A stretch of 57,306 nucleotides of DNA from Prorocentrum cordatum (taxonomy: Eukaryota > Sar > Dinophyceae > Prorocentrales > Prorocentraceae), in contig CAUYUJ010016701.1 in the NCBI GenBank assembly GCA_963575745.1, positions 22,501 to 79,806 on the forward strand. Direction: 5' to 3'. The first letter of the stretch is position 1. Each line of letters begins with the position of its first letter. Below the pieces are notes generated by a model. It worked only from the letters and a program-made list of their open reading frames with translations. It was not told where the DNA came from and made no database searches. The translations under genes were made by a program, and so were the position numbers. Positions 36,666-47,499 of the stretch are shown in pieces.

Positions 36666-36782
36666 CCCCCCCCCTTGGGGTACGACGGCCTCCCCAGCCC
36701 CTTGTTCCTCTGTATGCTGCCCCGCTTCCATGATCACCTCTACTCGCCTGGGCGTCGTTTCTGGATGGGCTGGTGGGGATAC
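36666..36782. mobile_element. Helentron-like element D, conserved 3' block (first part)
   Basis: CTTGGGGTACGACGGCCTCC ... TGATCACCTCTACTCGCCTG, GGCGTCGTTTCTGGATGGGC, TGGTGGGGATAC: the same ~120-bp right-end block as in A1 and C. It is interrupted after GGGGATAC by the retroposon at 36783-38149. Its last bases, with the hairpin, resume at 38150-38178. Confidence 0.65.
36769..36782. repeat. 14-bp target-site duplication, left
   Basis: GCTGGTGGGGATAC, identical to 38150-38163, immediately next to a run of seven T that starts the inserted retroposon. Confidence 0.8.
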
Positions 36783-38149
36783 TTTTTTTGTCCGGCGGCT
36801 CGAAGGACAGATCCAGCGAGCGGGGCTAACGTTCTGGGGCACAGGGCGAGTAAATTGGCTGCAGTGGCACGTAGGCCGCTGAAGCGAGTGCAAAGACGAT
36901 GCCAGAATATTAGAAGCTGTCACAAGTGGACAACCAGCGAACACAAGTCAGACCCGCAGGTGGGGAACCTGACCGGTGGCCGAAAGAGAGAGAGCGGAGC
37001 GCCAGGTGGCTCGCGCGAAGCAAGGCGGACTGCAGCCAGAGACGAGGCGCGAGCAAGGACCACTGGGCAGATGCCAGTGAGCCAGGGCACCAGGAGGGTA
37101 CCGCACTCGCAAACAGGCGAAAACGAGCACAGAGCCTGTACCCAAGCAGCCACGGAGCGCAGAAGGCCTAGAGCGCCGGACTCACTCACGTAGCACCCAG
37201 TGCATATCCACCACCGAGAGAGACGATCACTCCTGACATCGACGATGGGGGGGAGGCCACTGGCACACAGCAAGACTTCAAACGGTGGAGCGATGAGGGG
37301 CCTTCAACCAATTGCCTCAGCACCACGGCCCGGACTCACACGGGCAAAGGTCTGGGTGGGGTTATTTCAGCCGGCCGCAGGCAGGGCACCCCACGGGACG
37401 CCGCGGGTACCAAAGTGCAGTGAAGTGCCCCTCGACCCCGGGAGGAGGCACAATTCGTGGCCAGAGCCATCCAATGTATGCAGGGGCCGATGGGGCGACG
37501 CCTTCAGCCAGTCGACCCGGACCTCCGCGGGCCGTCAACGCGACCAAAACCGTGGGTGGGGTTATCTCAGCCGACCACACGGGCTACAACCCACGAGGCT
37601 GTGGGAGTCTAACTCAGAGATGATCACCCCAACGGCGCCCAGGGGGGGAAGCCACTCGCACAAAGCTGGACTTCAAGTGGTGGAGCGCAAGGGGGGGCCG
37701 GACCAGCGTCCTCTGCACCACGGCCCGCACTCGGCGCGGGCAAAGTGGAAGCAGGACAGATGAGGAAACGCCTTCAGCGAGACGTCGGGCCGGTATCCCG
37801 ACCAAAACCGTGGGCGGGGTTATTTCAGCCGACCTCACGGGCTACGAGCCCACGGGGGCCGTGGGTATCTAGCGCAGCGTGGGGGGTGTACCTCACTCCC
37901 AGGAGGTAACACGGAAACCGAGGCCGCAGCCTGCCACTGCGGTGAAACGATCCCCTCACTGGGTGGGCCGTCAGGAACGTGGCCGCCCAGTGGGAAACCT
38001 TCGGCACTGGGGCCCGCCCCGACCGACACTGCCTGCGTGAGGCGGGACCCACGATAGCCGCGCCTCTCAGGTACTGTGCACTGGCGACGAAGAAAAGGGG
38101 GGTAGCAGCCGATAGCCACGGACTAGTGTAGCTGTGGCACTGGCGACAA
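36783..38149 (-). mobile_element. 1.37-kb retroposon with poly(A) end and 14-bp target duplication
   Basis: The segment lies between two exact copies of GCTGGTGGGGATAC and starts on the plus strand with TTTTTTT, so on the minus strand it ends in A7. This is the signature of target-primed retrotransposition. It contains no recognised RT. The interior has 200-260-bp tandem repeats, seen as GGTGGGGTTATTTCAGCCG(A/G)CC at about 37356, 37555 and 37816, followed by ACGGGCTAC(A/G)A(G/A)CCCACG(A/G) in the last two. The 5' end on the minus strand repeats GTCGCCAGTGCCACAG/GTCGCCAGTGCACAG. It is best called a large SINE-like or LINE-mobilised non-autonomous retroposon; I did not find convincing tRNA promoter boxes. 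Confidence 0.75.
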
Positions 38150-38178
38150 GCTGGTGGGGATACGCGAAGCGTCAAGAA
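38150..38178. mobile_element. Helentron-like element D, terminal part with hairpin
   Basis: The 14-bp duplication followed by GCGAAGCGTCAAGAAT. The hairpin ACGC-GAA-GCGT is at 38162-38172 and the end CAAGAA|T is as expected for the family. Confidence 0.65.
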
Positions 38179-38929
38179 TTAATTGGAAATTTCGGGACCA
38201 TCGTCGTGTACGATTGTCAGTCAGGCGGGGTTTCGTAACCGAACGTAGGTACAACACGTTCAGTATGTCGTCTCTCCTCTCTTTTCTGCCCCACTGACCT
38301 CTCCAACGTCTGTTCGCTCTTATTTTACCGTCCCACCCACTCATCATTATTTTGTTGTTGTTGTTATTGTTGTTGTCTCTCTCTCTCTCTCTCTGTCTCT
38401 GTCTCTCTGTCTTCCCCTTTCTTTGGGCTCCCTCCTCCGGCGCAGTGTGCTTTGCGGTTATTGCACTGCCTGCGAGGCTACGCACTTTCTGTGTAGTCCC
38501 GCCCAAAAATCTCAACGAGTATTTTCGAACTTTCACAAACACCAATTATTATCTATCCAAACTCTCGTTGCCCCCCCCTCTCTCCTCCCTTTGCCGTCTC
38601 TCGCTCGGCGTTTGGCGTTTCTGTAACCATTTCACGGTCTACGTGATTACGCGATGTTGGCCGGCTCCTTTCGAAGATTCTAAATCATCTTTCTTCCATT
38701 CCGGCTCTCCGGACCTATTGTCGTTGGGTATTTTCGAAATTGATATTTCGTGAGATAGCAGAATGTGTACTCATGTTTGGCCCCCTCTCCAGCCTTGAAT
38801 CGTATCCGGCTCCCGCGTAAGTCTTGATCGTCTCCAATTTCCATTCCAGCCTTGTTCGTCTCCAGCTCCTGCTCCAGCTTTGACGACATGTGAACCATTG
38901 TATTTCAAATGACAACCTGAAATCCAAAT
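38179..38929. other. No recognisable gene; (GTT)n and (CT)n at 38350-38412
   Basis: Mixed-composition sequence with a short GTT and CT microsatellite. No protein family recognised on either strand. Confidence 0.5.
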
Positions 38930-39640
38930 TGTTGCAATGTATTTTCGCAAACGCTTGTGTGGCCGTGAGAACCGCCGATCTTGACGCTGCGAGCCAAGAT
39001 GTTGAGGATTTCGCTGAAAGCGCGTACGCTGACGACTCATACGCATTGAAGATTTTGTCTCTCTTCTCGTTTCGAACGACCAGGCGCGTTTCCCTTGCCA
39101 GCAACCTGTATATTGTTGGAGCAATATCATCTGTGCCCAATTCGACTCTGGCAACAAACACGTCCTCACATGTTATCTCGCAACTCGCATGTCAGTGATT
39201 CGTGCAAATCTTGACACGTTTTCGGCTGGAAACTGTTAATGCACGAAGCCGTGGATGAACGTGTCGGGTTTGAATACAATCTCAACCGCACGCGCCGCTT
39301 TTACTTTGACCGTGAGTTGGCTATTCCGTTCAAGGCCCACGTGCTGTCATTCATCGAATACCAGAATGCCAGACGTGCGCGGTAAGCCACGTTCGGCCAG
39401 CGTGCTTGTCCCGCTGGACGCTGTGCTCGATCTTCGCCTTCGCAGTTTAAACATATCTTAGCTGGAAACCTTTATGTACCTCAAGCTCACTTCTTCTCCG
39501 CCCCGGCGGGACAAAGCAATCTTAGGAATGATTCACAGGTCTGCTTTGAGTCTGGGTTTCACGCGCTTCTTCCATTTTGTTTCTGCCCTCCGTCCCCCCC
39601 GTGCTCCAAGGCGCCATTGTCGGCACATGGACGGGGGAAT
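38930..39640 (+). pseudogene. LINE reverse transcriptase relic related to LINE-A
   Basis: The plus strand carries, in shifting frames, IFANACVAVRTADLD and SAYADDSYALK at 39013-39045 (motif C, YADD), then CAQFDSGNKHVLTC (thumb). It continues LMHEAVDERVGFEYNLNRTR and RFYFDRELAIPFKAHVLSFI (39270-39350), SVLVPLDAVLD, RRDKAILGMIHRSALSLGF and RAPRRHCRHM. Order and spacing match LINE-A: about 306 bp from YADD to FKAHVL here, about 320 bp from FADD to LYKAHV there. Several stops and frameshifts make it a dead relic. It has no nested element at the ELxx/FKAHV site, so it shows the empty configuration of the site occupied by B1 and B2. Confidence 0.75.
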
Positions 39641-40030
39641 GGGGGCGCCATGCGCGCCTGTGCAGCAAAACGTGACGGGCGTGGAGCTTTCTCGACGCCA
39701 GAGGGGGTCCGCAAGGGGGGGGGCGCTACGCGCATCAATGTCGCAAAGCGTGGCAGGCGTTGAGGTTTCTTGATCCCAGGAAGTCCGCAGGGGGTGTGGG
39801 CGCTATACGCTTCAATGTCGCAGAGGGTGGCACGCGTGGCACTGCCTCGACACCAGGGGGGGTCGCAATGGGGTGGGGGCGCTATGTGCGCCCGTGGAGC
39901 AAAGCGTGGCTGGCATTTTCTCGACATCAGACTCGAGGTCCTCGGGGGGTGGGGGCGCTATGCGCGCCAATGCTGCAACGCGTGACTGGGCGGTGTTCTG
40001 CACGGGGTTTGGGCGCTGCGTGTCAATGTC
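39641..40030. repeat. ~78-bp tandem repeat
   Basis: GGGGGCGCTATGCGC recurs at about 39641, 39719, 39797, 39876 and 39953, with a shortened unit near 40004. Units also share GTGGCAGGCGTGG and TTTCTCGACACCAG. Confidence 0.8.
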
Positions 40031-41574
40031 GTGTGAAACGCGGCAGGTGTGGCACTTAGACCCAGCACAATCATATTCACGCAGACTAAGCTCAATCATG
40101 TTCATACCCATGCGCACAAACCACTCGCGCGATGCTCATTCGCACTCCGTCTCGCTCACGCTCTGACTCAGTCACATCCATGCTACTCGTACGCAGACCA
40201 CACGCACCCAGATACACCGATACTCAGACTCCCTCGAAGACTCACTCATAACCCAACCTCGCTCAGACCACTCACATTCAGAAGTACTGAATGCATAACA
40301 GTTGGGTGCCCCGAGGGGGAGCCGCCAGGGGGTGTCACACTTGCTTGTCCGCGGCACGACACTGGTTTTTGCACCCAAGCAATTTGCGGGCATTCCATAG
40401 AAGGGGAACCGACATGGAACGCTAAATTGACACAAATTAAGACTCTCTCACTCCGACAAAGACGTGCCAAGAAATTATACGCACCTATGTGGAACCCCGG
40501 GTGAAATGATATATGTGAATTTCCGGTGTTTCTTCCATGTTGCCTAATGTGGCTGCTATCTTCCAACGTTTTGCTGGAATGGAGCAACTTTCACTAAACG
40601 TCTCACTCGCGGGCGAATGCGCGATGACATCAATAATCGACGGTTCTCGTACGGACAATGTGCTAATCTTGCTCCGTGCAAGCCAATAATGGCATCATTC
40701 CGCGCCAGTCTAGCTTTATGAATTTTGTTACGCGTGCGGGCTTGCGCTTGTTCGTTGCGGCTACGCATTCGTACAGCGCGTATACTGCGGTCATGACCAA
40801 CGAACTGCCGATCTTTCGCGACATCGCTGTCTGGGCTGCATGTTCGCGTGTACATACAGAAAATAGTCCATTACATTGACTCCGCATACTCCAAGCAAAC
40901 ACGTCAAACTCGCCACAAAGACAATCGGGATTATCTCGTCCACTTGCCCTCCAATGCGGCCGCCAGACTCGGAGAACGAATGTAATTAGGTGCAAACCAA
41001 TCGCGTGCCCTATCGAATCATACGCATACGCATGTTCTAGCAGTGTAGACTGAAGGCACTATCATACAGATAATCTCCCGAGCCGATGAAAACTCACTGC
41101 GATGTCGCTGGTCCGCAGTCGAGCCGAACCGGATATATTATTTGTACGTCGTGCGTCAGAATTGGAACGACAAGTGAACTGCCTTCGGTGCATTGTGCTA
41201 CTCAGACCAACTGAGAATGGCCCTTTGTCATCTGGGCACGCCGATGGTGCATGTGGCGTCATCTGAAATGATCGTGGCAATTCAGATTGCCAAATCGGGA
41301 AGAATGACTGGTACATACAACAACTACCTGGGATCGAATCGCCGCTAATGCCTCATTGCGCTTATAGCAAGTCGTAGGAAACGTATGTATTTGTGTGAAG
41401 ACTTCGCGCAGTAACATAATACCCGAGACGTATCCAACCTCTTCTCCACGCGAGGTTATCATATGAACGCTCCAAACTCATCAACACATTGCGAGATTTG
41501 CACCACTCTGAAATGCTTCGCCAAAGATTGTCGGGCCACGCGCGTCGCACACCTGCGCACACCACACCACTCCG
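40031..41574. other. No recognisable gene
   Basis: Non-repetitive, balanced composition, with short overlapping frames on both strands. None matches a family I can name. Confidence 0.5.
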
Positions 41575-42300
41575 TTGAACCTCCCAGGAGCCCATGAAAC
41601 TGACGACAACTGCGCAGTCCGCAGCTCCACAAGGAGCAGCGAGGTCTCACAAGGAACCGTTTGACTACTCACCCCGCTGGACCTCCCAGAAGCTGACGAC
41701 ACTGGCGACGGCTGCGCAGTTCGCAGCCCCCCGAAGAGAGCAACGAGGCCGCAAGAGGATCGGTGTGACTACCTACACCGCTGAACCTCCCGGGAGCCCA
41801 TGAAACTGGCGAACGGTTGCGCCGTCCGCAGCCCCCCAGGGAGACGCGAGGTCTCGTCCGGTTCCGCGCGGCCCTGCACTTCGACGTGCCTCCCATGAGC
41901 CCACGACAAGTGGCGACCGTTGCGCGGTTCGCAGGCCCCCTCGGGGGCGGCGAGGTCTCGCCTTGATCCGCGTGGCCCTGCACTCCGCCGTGCCATCCAA
42001 AAGCCAGCGAAAGTGCGGTTGCGCAGTTCGCAGCCCCGAAGAAGCTGCGATGTCTCGCCTGGACCTGCGTGCCCCAGCACTCCGCCGTGCCTCCCAAGAG
42101 CCCGCGAAAAGTAGCGACGGTTGCGCAATTCGCAGCCCCCACAATGATCTGCGCTGCCCTCACCTGCGCCGTGCCTCCCAAGAGCAGCTCGCAGCCCCCC
42201 CAAGGGAGCCGCGAGGTCCTAAATGATCGGGGGTGCCCTCACCTCCGCCGTGCCTCCAAAAAGCCCACGAAAATTGCGACCTTTGCAGTTCACAGCCCCC
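41575..42300. repeat. ~102-bp satellite, array 1
   Basis: About seven units: GCGCAGTTCGCAGCCCCC recurs near 41613, 41718, 41818, 41918, 42020 and 42120. Units carry GCGAGGTCT and CTGGACCTCCCA and are alignable with the 101-bp units at 53.6-54.7 kb, so both arrays belong to one family. Confidence 0.8.
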
Positions 42301-42392
42301 CGGAAGGAAAGGTACGAGGAAGAGAGGCAAGGAGGCAGGAGGAGGAGTGGAAGAGGGGCAGGAGGAGGAGGGTGAGGAGGATAAGGAGGAGG
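42300..42392. repeat. GGA microsatellite, left part split by element C
   Basis: AGGAGGAGG-rich tract that breaks off at 42392 where element C begins and resumes at 45238. Confidence 0.75.
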
Positions 42393-42559
42393 AATCCCAT
42401 CAGCCCTCTGGGCGTGAGTGGTTTAGCGGGTATTCTCTCTTCCAACCCCCTTCTTCTCCTTCGGGGAAAGGTTTACCATTGTTCCTTGCTTCTCTACCTC
42501 GCTCCCACACCCGACCGGCGACAAACGCTGGACCATGCCAACACCCCCCCCTTCCCTGT

Positions 42560-44790
42560 CAAAAAAAACAGAGTGCACTTCGCACCAATAGCTGCATGAT
42601 GCGCGGACGCCCCACTATCACTTTGAAAAGTTTTTGGCAGGGACGGCGGGGGGGCCGGCATCTTGCCTGCTGCGTGCCATGCCAGCATCCCCCAACCATT
42701 CATTGCAAACACAATGCAGCATGCACTCTGCGCCAAAATCAGGATCATGCACAGACGCCCTACGATCACTTCGCCTTGGCTTTTGACAGGGACGGTGGGG
42801 GGCCAGCATATTGCCTGCTGCGTGCGGGCCCATCATCAATTGCAGCAAGAATAGCAAAGGTAACTCTGTCTGGGACGGTGGGCGGGCGGCATTCTGCTGG
42901 CGGTGTGCAGGCCTACCGTCCTTGTCAAAAACAAGTGCAAAATGATTGCGGGTGCACGCCCGCACACAATACACAATGCTAGTAAACCCGCCGTCACTTT
43001 GCATGAGTTTTTTTTTGTCAGGGATGGTGGGGCGGTCGACCTACTGCTCAATGTGGCGCACCTGGTGCACGTGGCGCATCTTGCACGTGCGGCGCACCTC
43101 GCGGGCATCGCGCACCTGGCTGGCGTCTGCACTGGTTCCCGATGAGGAGCAGCCGGATGAGCAACAGTAGAAAGACGTGCAAGATGTGAAAAATGCGCAG
43201 CTTTGGAAAGGTCCGACATGGGCGTTCGAGCGAAAACTATACCGGCGCAAGCTCCCTCAGGCGACCAAATTCGTGTCTGCACTATCCGGGCAGAACTGGA
43301 CTGCCTGCAAGCTGCCGACCTTTCGGCGTGGTCACGCGCCAGAGACCCAGCTGAATGGAATCATGCGCACCACGTGCCCGCGAGCACTCTCGCGCAGCAT
43401 GCGCCCAGATCCAGTGTTGTCGATGGCGCCCTCTGTCTGTGATGAGACTCGGGTGCTCCTTATGTAGTGGGAGGGCGGGTCGGAGTGAACGACACGGCTT
43501 GCGGCTTGGGGTAACTCGATCAACCTTCCCTATTCGAATATTCGAAAACACCCTACCCCACCCGACTGGCAGCCAACCCAGACCCACGAGGGCACCTATG
43601 ACAACAACCCACCCACCATCCGTCAGAAAACAATCTAGAATAAACTTGGCCTCCGCATCTGGAGCATGCACGGGCGCCGAACGACCACTTTGCATGGTTC
43701 TTGAACGAGACGACGGGAAAGCCCTCATATTGTTTGTTGCGCGCAAGCCTATCATCCCTGCCAAGAAACAATACGACATGCACTTTGCCTCTCAATGTGG
43801 AGCATGCGCGGGCGCCCCACGACCACTTTGGATGGTTTTTGAAAGGGACGACAGAGGTGCCCTCATATTGCTTGTTGCGCGTAAGCCTATCACCCTTGTC
43901 AAAAAACAATGCCAAATACATTTTGCTTCTGAATCTGGAGCTTGCGCGGGCGCCACGCGACCTTTTGACAGGAACAGAGGGTGTACCCTCACATTGCTTA
44001 CTGCGCGCAAACCAGTCATCCCTGTCAAACTACAAGACGGCATGCACTTTGCCTCCAAATCAAAAGTATGCGCGGGCGCCCCGCGACCACTTTGCATGGT
44101 TTTTGATCAGGAAGCTCGGCTGCTACCTGTGTGTTGGGAGGGCGGGTAGAAGTGAGCGAGACGGCTTGTGCCTTGTGGGCAGGAGATGTCTTGATTACTA
44201 CTCCCTATTAATATACACCCCCTCCCCCACTCCACCGGCAGCCAACCAGGAACAATGCCGACCACCATGATCACCCCCCCAACCATCCCTGTCAAAAACA
44301 ATACAAAACGCACTCTGCCTCCAAATTCGGAGCATGCGCAGCAACCAACCCGATGCGGGCCCACCCACCATCCCGGTCAACAAAAACAATACGAAGCACA
44401 CTTTGAGGGAAAGGTTTGAGTCATGTTCGTGAGGCCAGCGATCGCTGTGTATTGTTTTTTGACAGGGACGGCGGGGGTGTTAGCACATTGCCTGCTGTGA
44501 GCAGGGCCACCATCCCCGTCAAAAAAACAATACAAAGTGCCGCAGGGCCACCATCCCATTTAAACAACAATGCAAAATACACATCGCGGCCAAATCTCGA
44601 TCACGCGTGGCCACCCCGCGATCACTGTCGAGTCGTTCTTGACAGGGACAGCGGGGGTGGTGGCGTATGGCCTGCTGTGCGCATGCCCACCAGACACAAT
44701 GATTGGCATCGGTTTTCGACAAGGACGGTCGGGACCGACATGTTTCCCGATGTGTGCTGGCACGTGCGCAGGCGCACCTGACACACTTTG
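42560..44790. repeat. Divergent tandem array of hairpin-forming units
   Basis: Units of roughly 125-150 bp contain TTTTTGACAGGGACGGTGGG, a short spacer and ATCCCTGTCAAAAACAATAC, then CACTTTGCCTC...GGAGCATGCGCGGGCGCC. The first two words are reverse complements. The clearest hairpin is 44452-44533 (TTTTTTGACAGGGACGG ... CCATCCCCGTCAAAAAAACA). GACAGGGACGG-like words appear near 42637, 42786, 42868, 43018, 43823, 43965, 44462, 44640 and 44718. Confidence 0.7.
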
Positions 44791-44984
44791 CACGTGCCCC
44801 GAACGTGGTGCACCTAGCGCGGCTGGAGTATGCGGCACAACTGGCGCACGTAGAGCGCGTGGCGCATCTGTCGCACCAGGCGTGCCTGGCACGCCAGGGT
44901 CCAAAGAGTGCCTGGCGCGCGTGGCGCGCCTGGTGCGCGTGGCGCGCCTCGCCCCAGCGGCGCGCACACTCTGCTGGCCCTCCT

Positions 44985-45105
44985 CCTCCAACTCCTCCTC
45001 CTCTTCTTCTTCATCCGCCTATTCCTCGTCCTCCTCCTCCTCCCTCCTCCTCCTCCTCCTCCTCCTCCTCCTCCAACTCCTCCAACTCCTCCAACTCCTC
45101 CATTC
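44985..45105. repeat. CTC microsatellite inside element C
   Basis: (CTC)n with CTT and CAACTC variants directly before the conserved 3' block. Confidence 0.9.
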
Positions 45106-45237
45106 TCAACCTCTTGGGGTGTGACCGCTTCTCCAATTCTTTCTTCCGGTGCATGCTCCTCCACATCCTTGCTCAGGGCAACTCGCCTGGGCATCTTTTC
45201 TGGATGGGCTGGTGGGGTCACGCGACGCGTCTAGAAT

Positions 45238-45425
45238 GGGATGATGATGAGGAGGAGCAGGAGGAGCAAGAGGAGGAGGAGGAGGAGGAGGAGGAGGAGG
45301 AGGAGGAGGAGGAGGAGGAGGAGGAGGAGGAGGAAGAGGAGCAGGAGGATGAGGAGGAGGAGGATGAGCAGGAGGAGGAGGAGAAGGAAGAGGAGGGAGG
45401 AGGGGGGAGGAGGAGGAGGAGGAAG
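45238..45425. repeat. GGA microsatellite, right part
   Basis: GATGATGAGGAGGAGCAGG-type tract continuing the microsatellite interrupted by element C. Confidence 0.9.
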
Positions 45426-46915
45426 TTCTTGGATACCACAGTGCTCTATTCAAAGCGACAACCTAACACACAGGAGGGTTGGTGAATAGAAGTAGCAAAT
45501 GATCGTGCGTTGAATGCAGTAGCTGTCGCAGTAATGGAGAGGACGGGAGCGGGAGAGGGAAAAGGACACGCAAGGGGGAAACAGGAGAGACGGAGAAACC
45601 ATTCCCCCCCCGAAAGGAGAAGCCGGGGCCCCAAGCGTGGTAGAGGGCCGCGAGGATCGTGAAGGTGAACGCGACCAAGTTCGTGATGCCAGATATGTCT
45701 GTCGCGAGGTGCGACCTCGCTTGGTTTTTCTGGTCTCTCTCTCTCTCTCCCTCCCTCTGTCTGTCTGTCTTCGTATTTTTCATTGTCTCTTTTCTTCCTT
45801 CACTTCTCTTCTCTCTTACTCATTGCCCTTGCACTGGCATCTGTCACCCGCGCTGGCCATCTGATGACGTGCTGGCCCCAGAGGTCGCAGAAGGCCCCCC
45901 GAATCCCATCTGGAGGCCTCCAGAAGCCTCTGGGACCCAAACAAGAAGCTTGATCCTCGATCTCCCCTCCTCGTTTCGTTCCCTTCGGCGTGAGGTGCAG
46001 GAAGACGAGGGTGGTGCCGGGGAGGAGGCGGAGTGACTCCAAGCTGGCGTCGCCGGCGAGCGCGCTGCTGCGACAAGGAGCAAGCGAGCTCTGCGGGTGC
46101 ATGGCCATGCAGACCCCGGGGCCTGAGCCTCCTGCCCCTCCTCCTGCTTATACTGCACAGTCTTCGCCTCCCACCTCGCTCCTGATCCACATCCGCCTGC
46201 TCTCCCTGGGCCGCTCCTGCCTCCTTGCCCCCCCCTCCCTCACCCCCCCCCCCGAGCGACCAATTGGAGACGTTCTTGATTTCGTTCACGTCGGTGACCA
46301 TGTGCTGCAATTGTTCACCGACCTTCTTGACGTTCTTGACTTCGCCTCCTCGCCGGCGCGACGCACGACGATCCTAACGACGCGCCCCTGCCCTCACGCT
46401 CTCACGCCTGCCCCATCCCCCCTCCCTGGCCCACTTCTGCCCTCCCGTCCCCCCCACTTCCCCACTGCCACTGTTCTCCTTCCCCTCCCGTCCCCGCCAC
46501 TTTCCTCCTCCTACCTCCGCTCTTCCCTCCCCCTCCTCGCCGCCCTGTGCCGCTCCCGCTCCTCCTCCCATCCCCTCCACCCCGAGTGCATCCACGAAGC
46601 CGTGGCCCGAGCAGGGCAGGGCGAGAGGGCACTTCGCGCGCGCGCGGGAGCAGGATCGGGGCAACCGGGCTGACTTTGAGGGGGGCGCTGCGCCTGGCGA
46701 AGACCGATGTCGTGCGCGGGTGGGACAGGCCCATCACGAGGGAGCGAAAATGTGGCGAGGACGACTCCCCGCGGGCAGGCCAGCCTGCCGACTCCCTGGA
46801 CTTGCTGCCCGCCGGTGGAGCCCGGAGGATGCCAGAGGTCGTGTGAGATGCCTCCCCCTCCCCAAACCCCTCCCCCGGGAGCCCGGTCCAGCCAGTTTGG
46901 AGTGGGTGGGGGGGT
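45426..46915. other. No recognisable gene; pyrimidine-rich patches
   Basis: (CT)n at about 45735-45770 and CCT-rich sequence at 46180-46560. Long frames exist on both strands, but their composition is Pro/Ser/Arg-rich and no domain is recognisable. Confidence 0.5.
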
Positions 46916-46919
46916 GGGG

Positions 46920-47480
46920 GGCAAATTTATCACCAGGCCCCACGAGGCCCCAGAGGGCTCCAAGCGACCCCCACGACGGCCGAAGAGGCACCCGAGACGC
47001 CCAAAGGTCGGCCCAAGACGCCCAGGATGGCCCCAAAACGGCCCCAGAAGCCTCCCAGACGGCCCAGGAAGCCTCCGAGAGCATTCCCAAGAAGGGCCCC
47101 GGATGCCAAAATCGTGGAATTCCTATGGGAAAACGTGCATTTATATCATGCGTTTTTCGGCCTTCACGGCGTTGAAGACGGCCCCAGAGTGCCACAAAAC
47201 CGCACTAAAACGGCCCAAGAGGCTCCCAAGACGCGCTCGAAGCGGCCCAAGAGGGCGCCAAGAGGCTCCCAAGACGGCCCAAGAGCGCCCCAAGACGGCC
47301 CAAAGAGGGGCCCAAGAAGGTGAGCCTGAACCAACAATCCGTGCAATCCGCCCCAAAATGGCCCCAGGGGGGCCCAAGAGGCGCCCAACAGGGCCCCTGA
47401 GGCCCCCAAGAGGCCCCCAAGAGGCCCTCCAAGAGGCCCCCAAGAGGCACCCCAAGAGGCCCCCAAGAAACTCAAAATAA
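46920..47480. repeat. CCAAGA-type minisatellite, block before the higher-order array
   Basis: Two minisatellite stretches around a linker at 47110-47175 (TGGAATTCCTATGGGAAAAC ... TTTTTCGGCCTTCACGG). Confidence 0.8.
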
Positions 47481-47499
47481 GCCCCAAGTACCACTTGAG

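Larger units (their letters stand above)
42393..45237. mobile_element. Helentron-like element C, 2.8 kb, complete
   Basis: The left end (AA)TCCCATCAGCCCTCTGGG and the following ~80 bp match the left end of B1 (TCCCACCAGCCCTCTGGG). The right end has CTTGGGGTGTGACC ... CATCTTTTCTGGATGGGC, then TGGTGGGG, hairpin ACGC-GAC-GCGT at 45220-45230 and CTAGAAT. Both flanks are GGA microsatellite, as expected if the element landed in such a tract. The interior is a long tandem array of hairpin-forming units (42560-44790) and a CTC tract. No transposase, Rep or helicase domain is visible, so it is non-autonomous. Confidence 0.65.

Noticed and set aside
36783-38149. tRNA-derived SINE promoter in the retroposon
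   Set aside because: A CCTTCGAGCCGCC word near its end is only vaguely B-box-like, lies at the wrong end, and no A box was found.
45990-46673. Long plus-strand frame rich in Pro and Ser
   Set aside because: Composition follows the CCT-rich sequence. Opposite-strand frames are equally open and no domain is visible.
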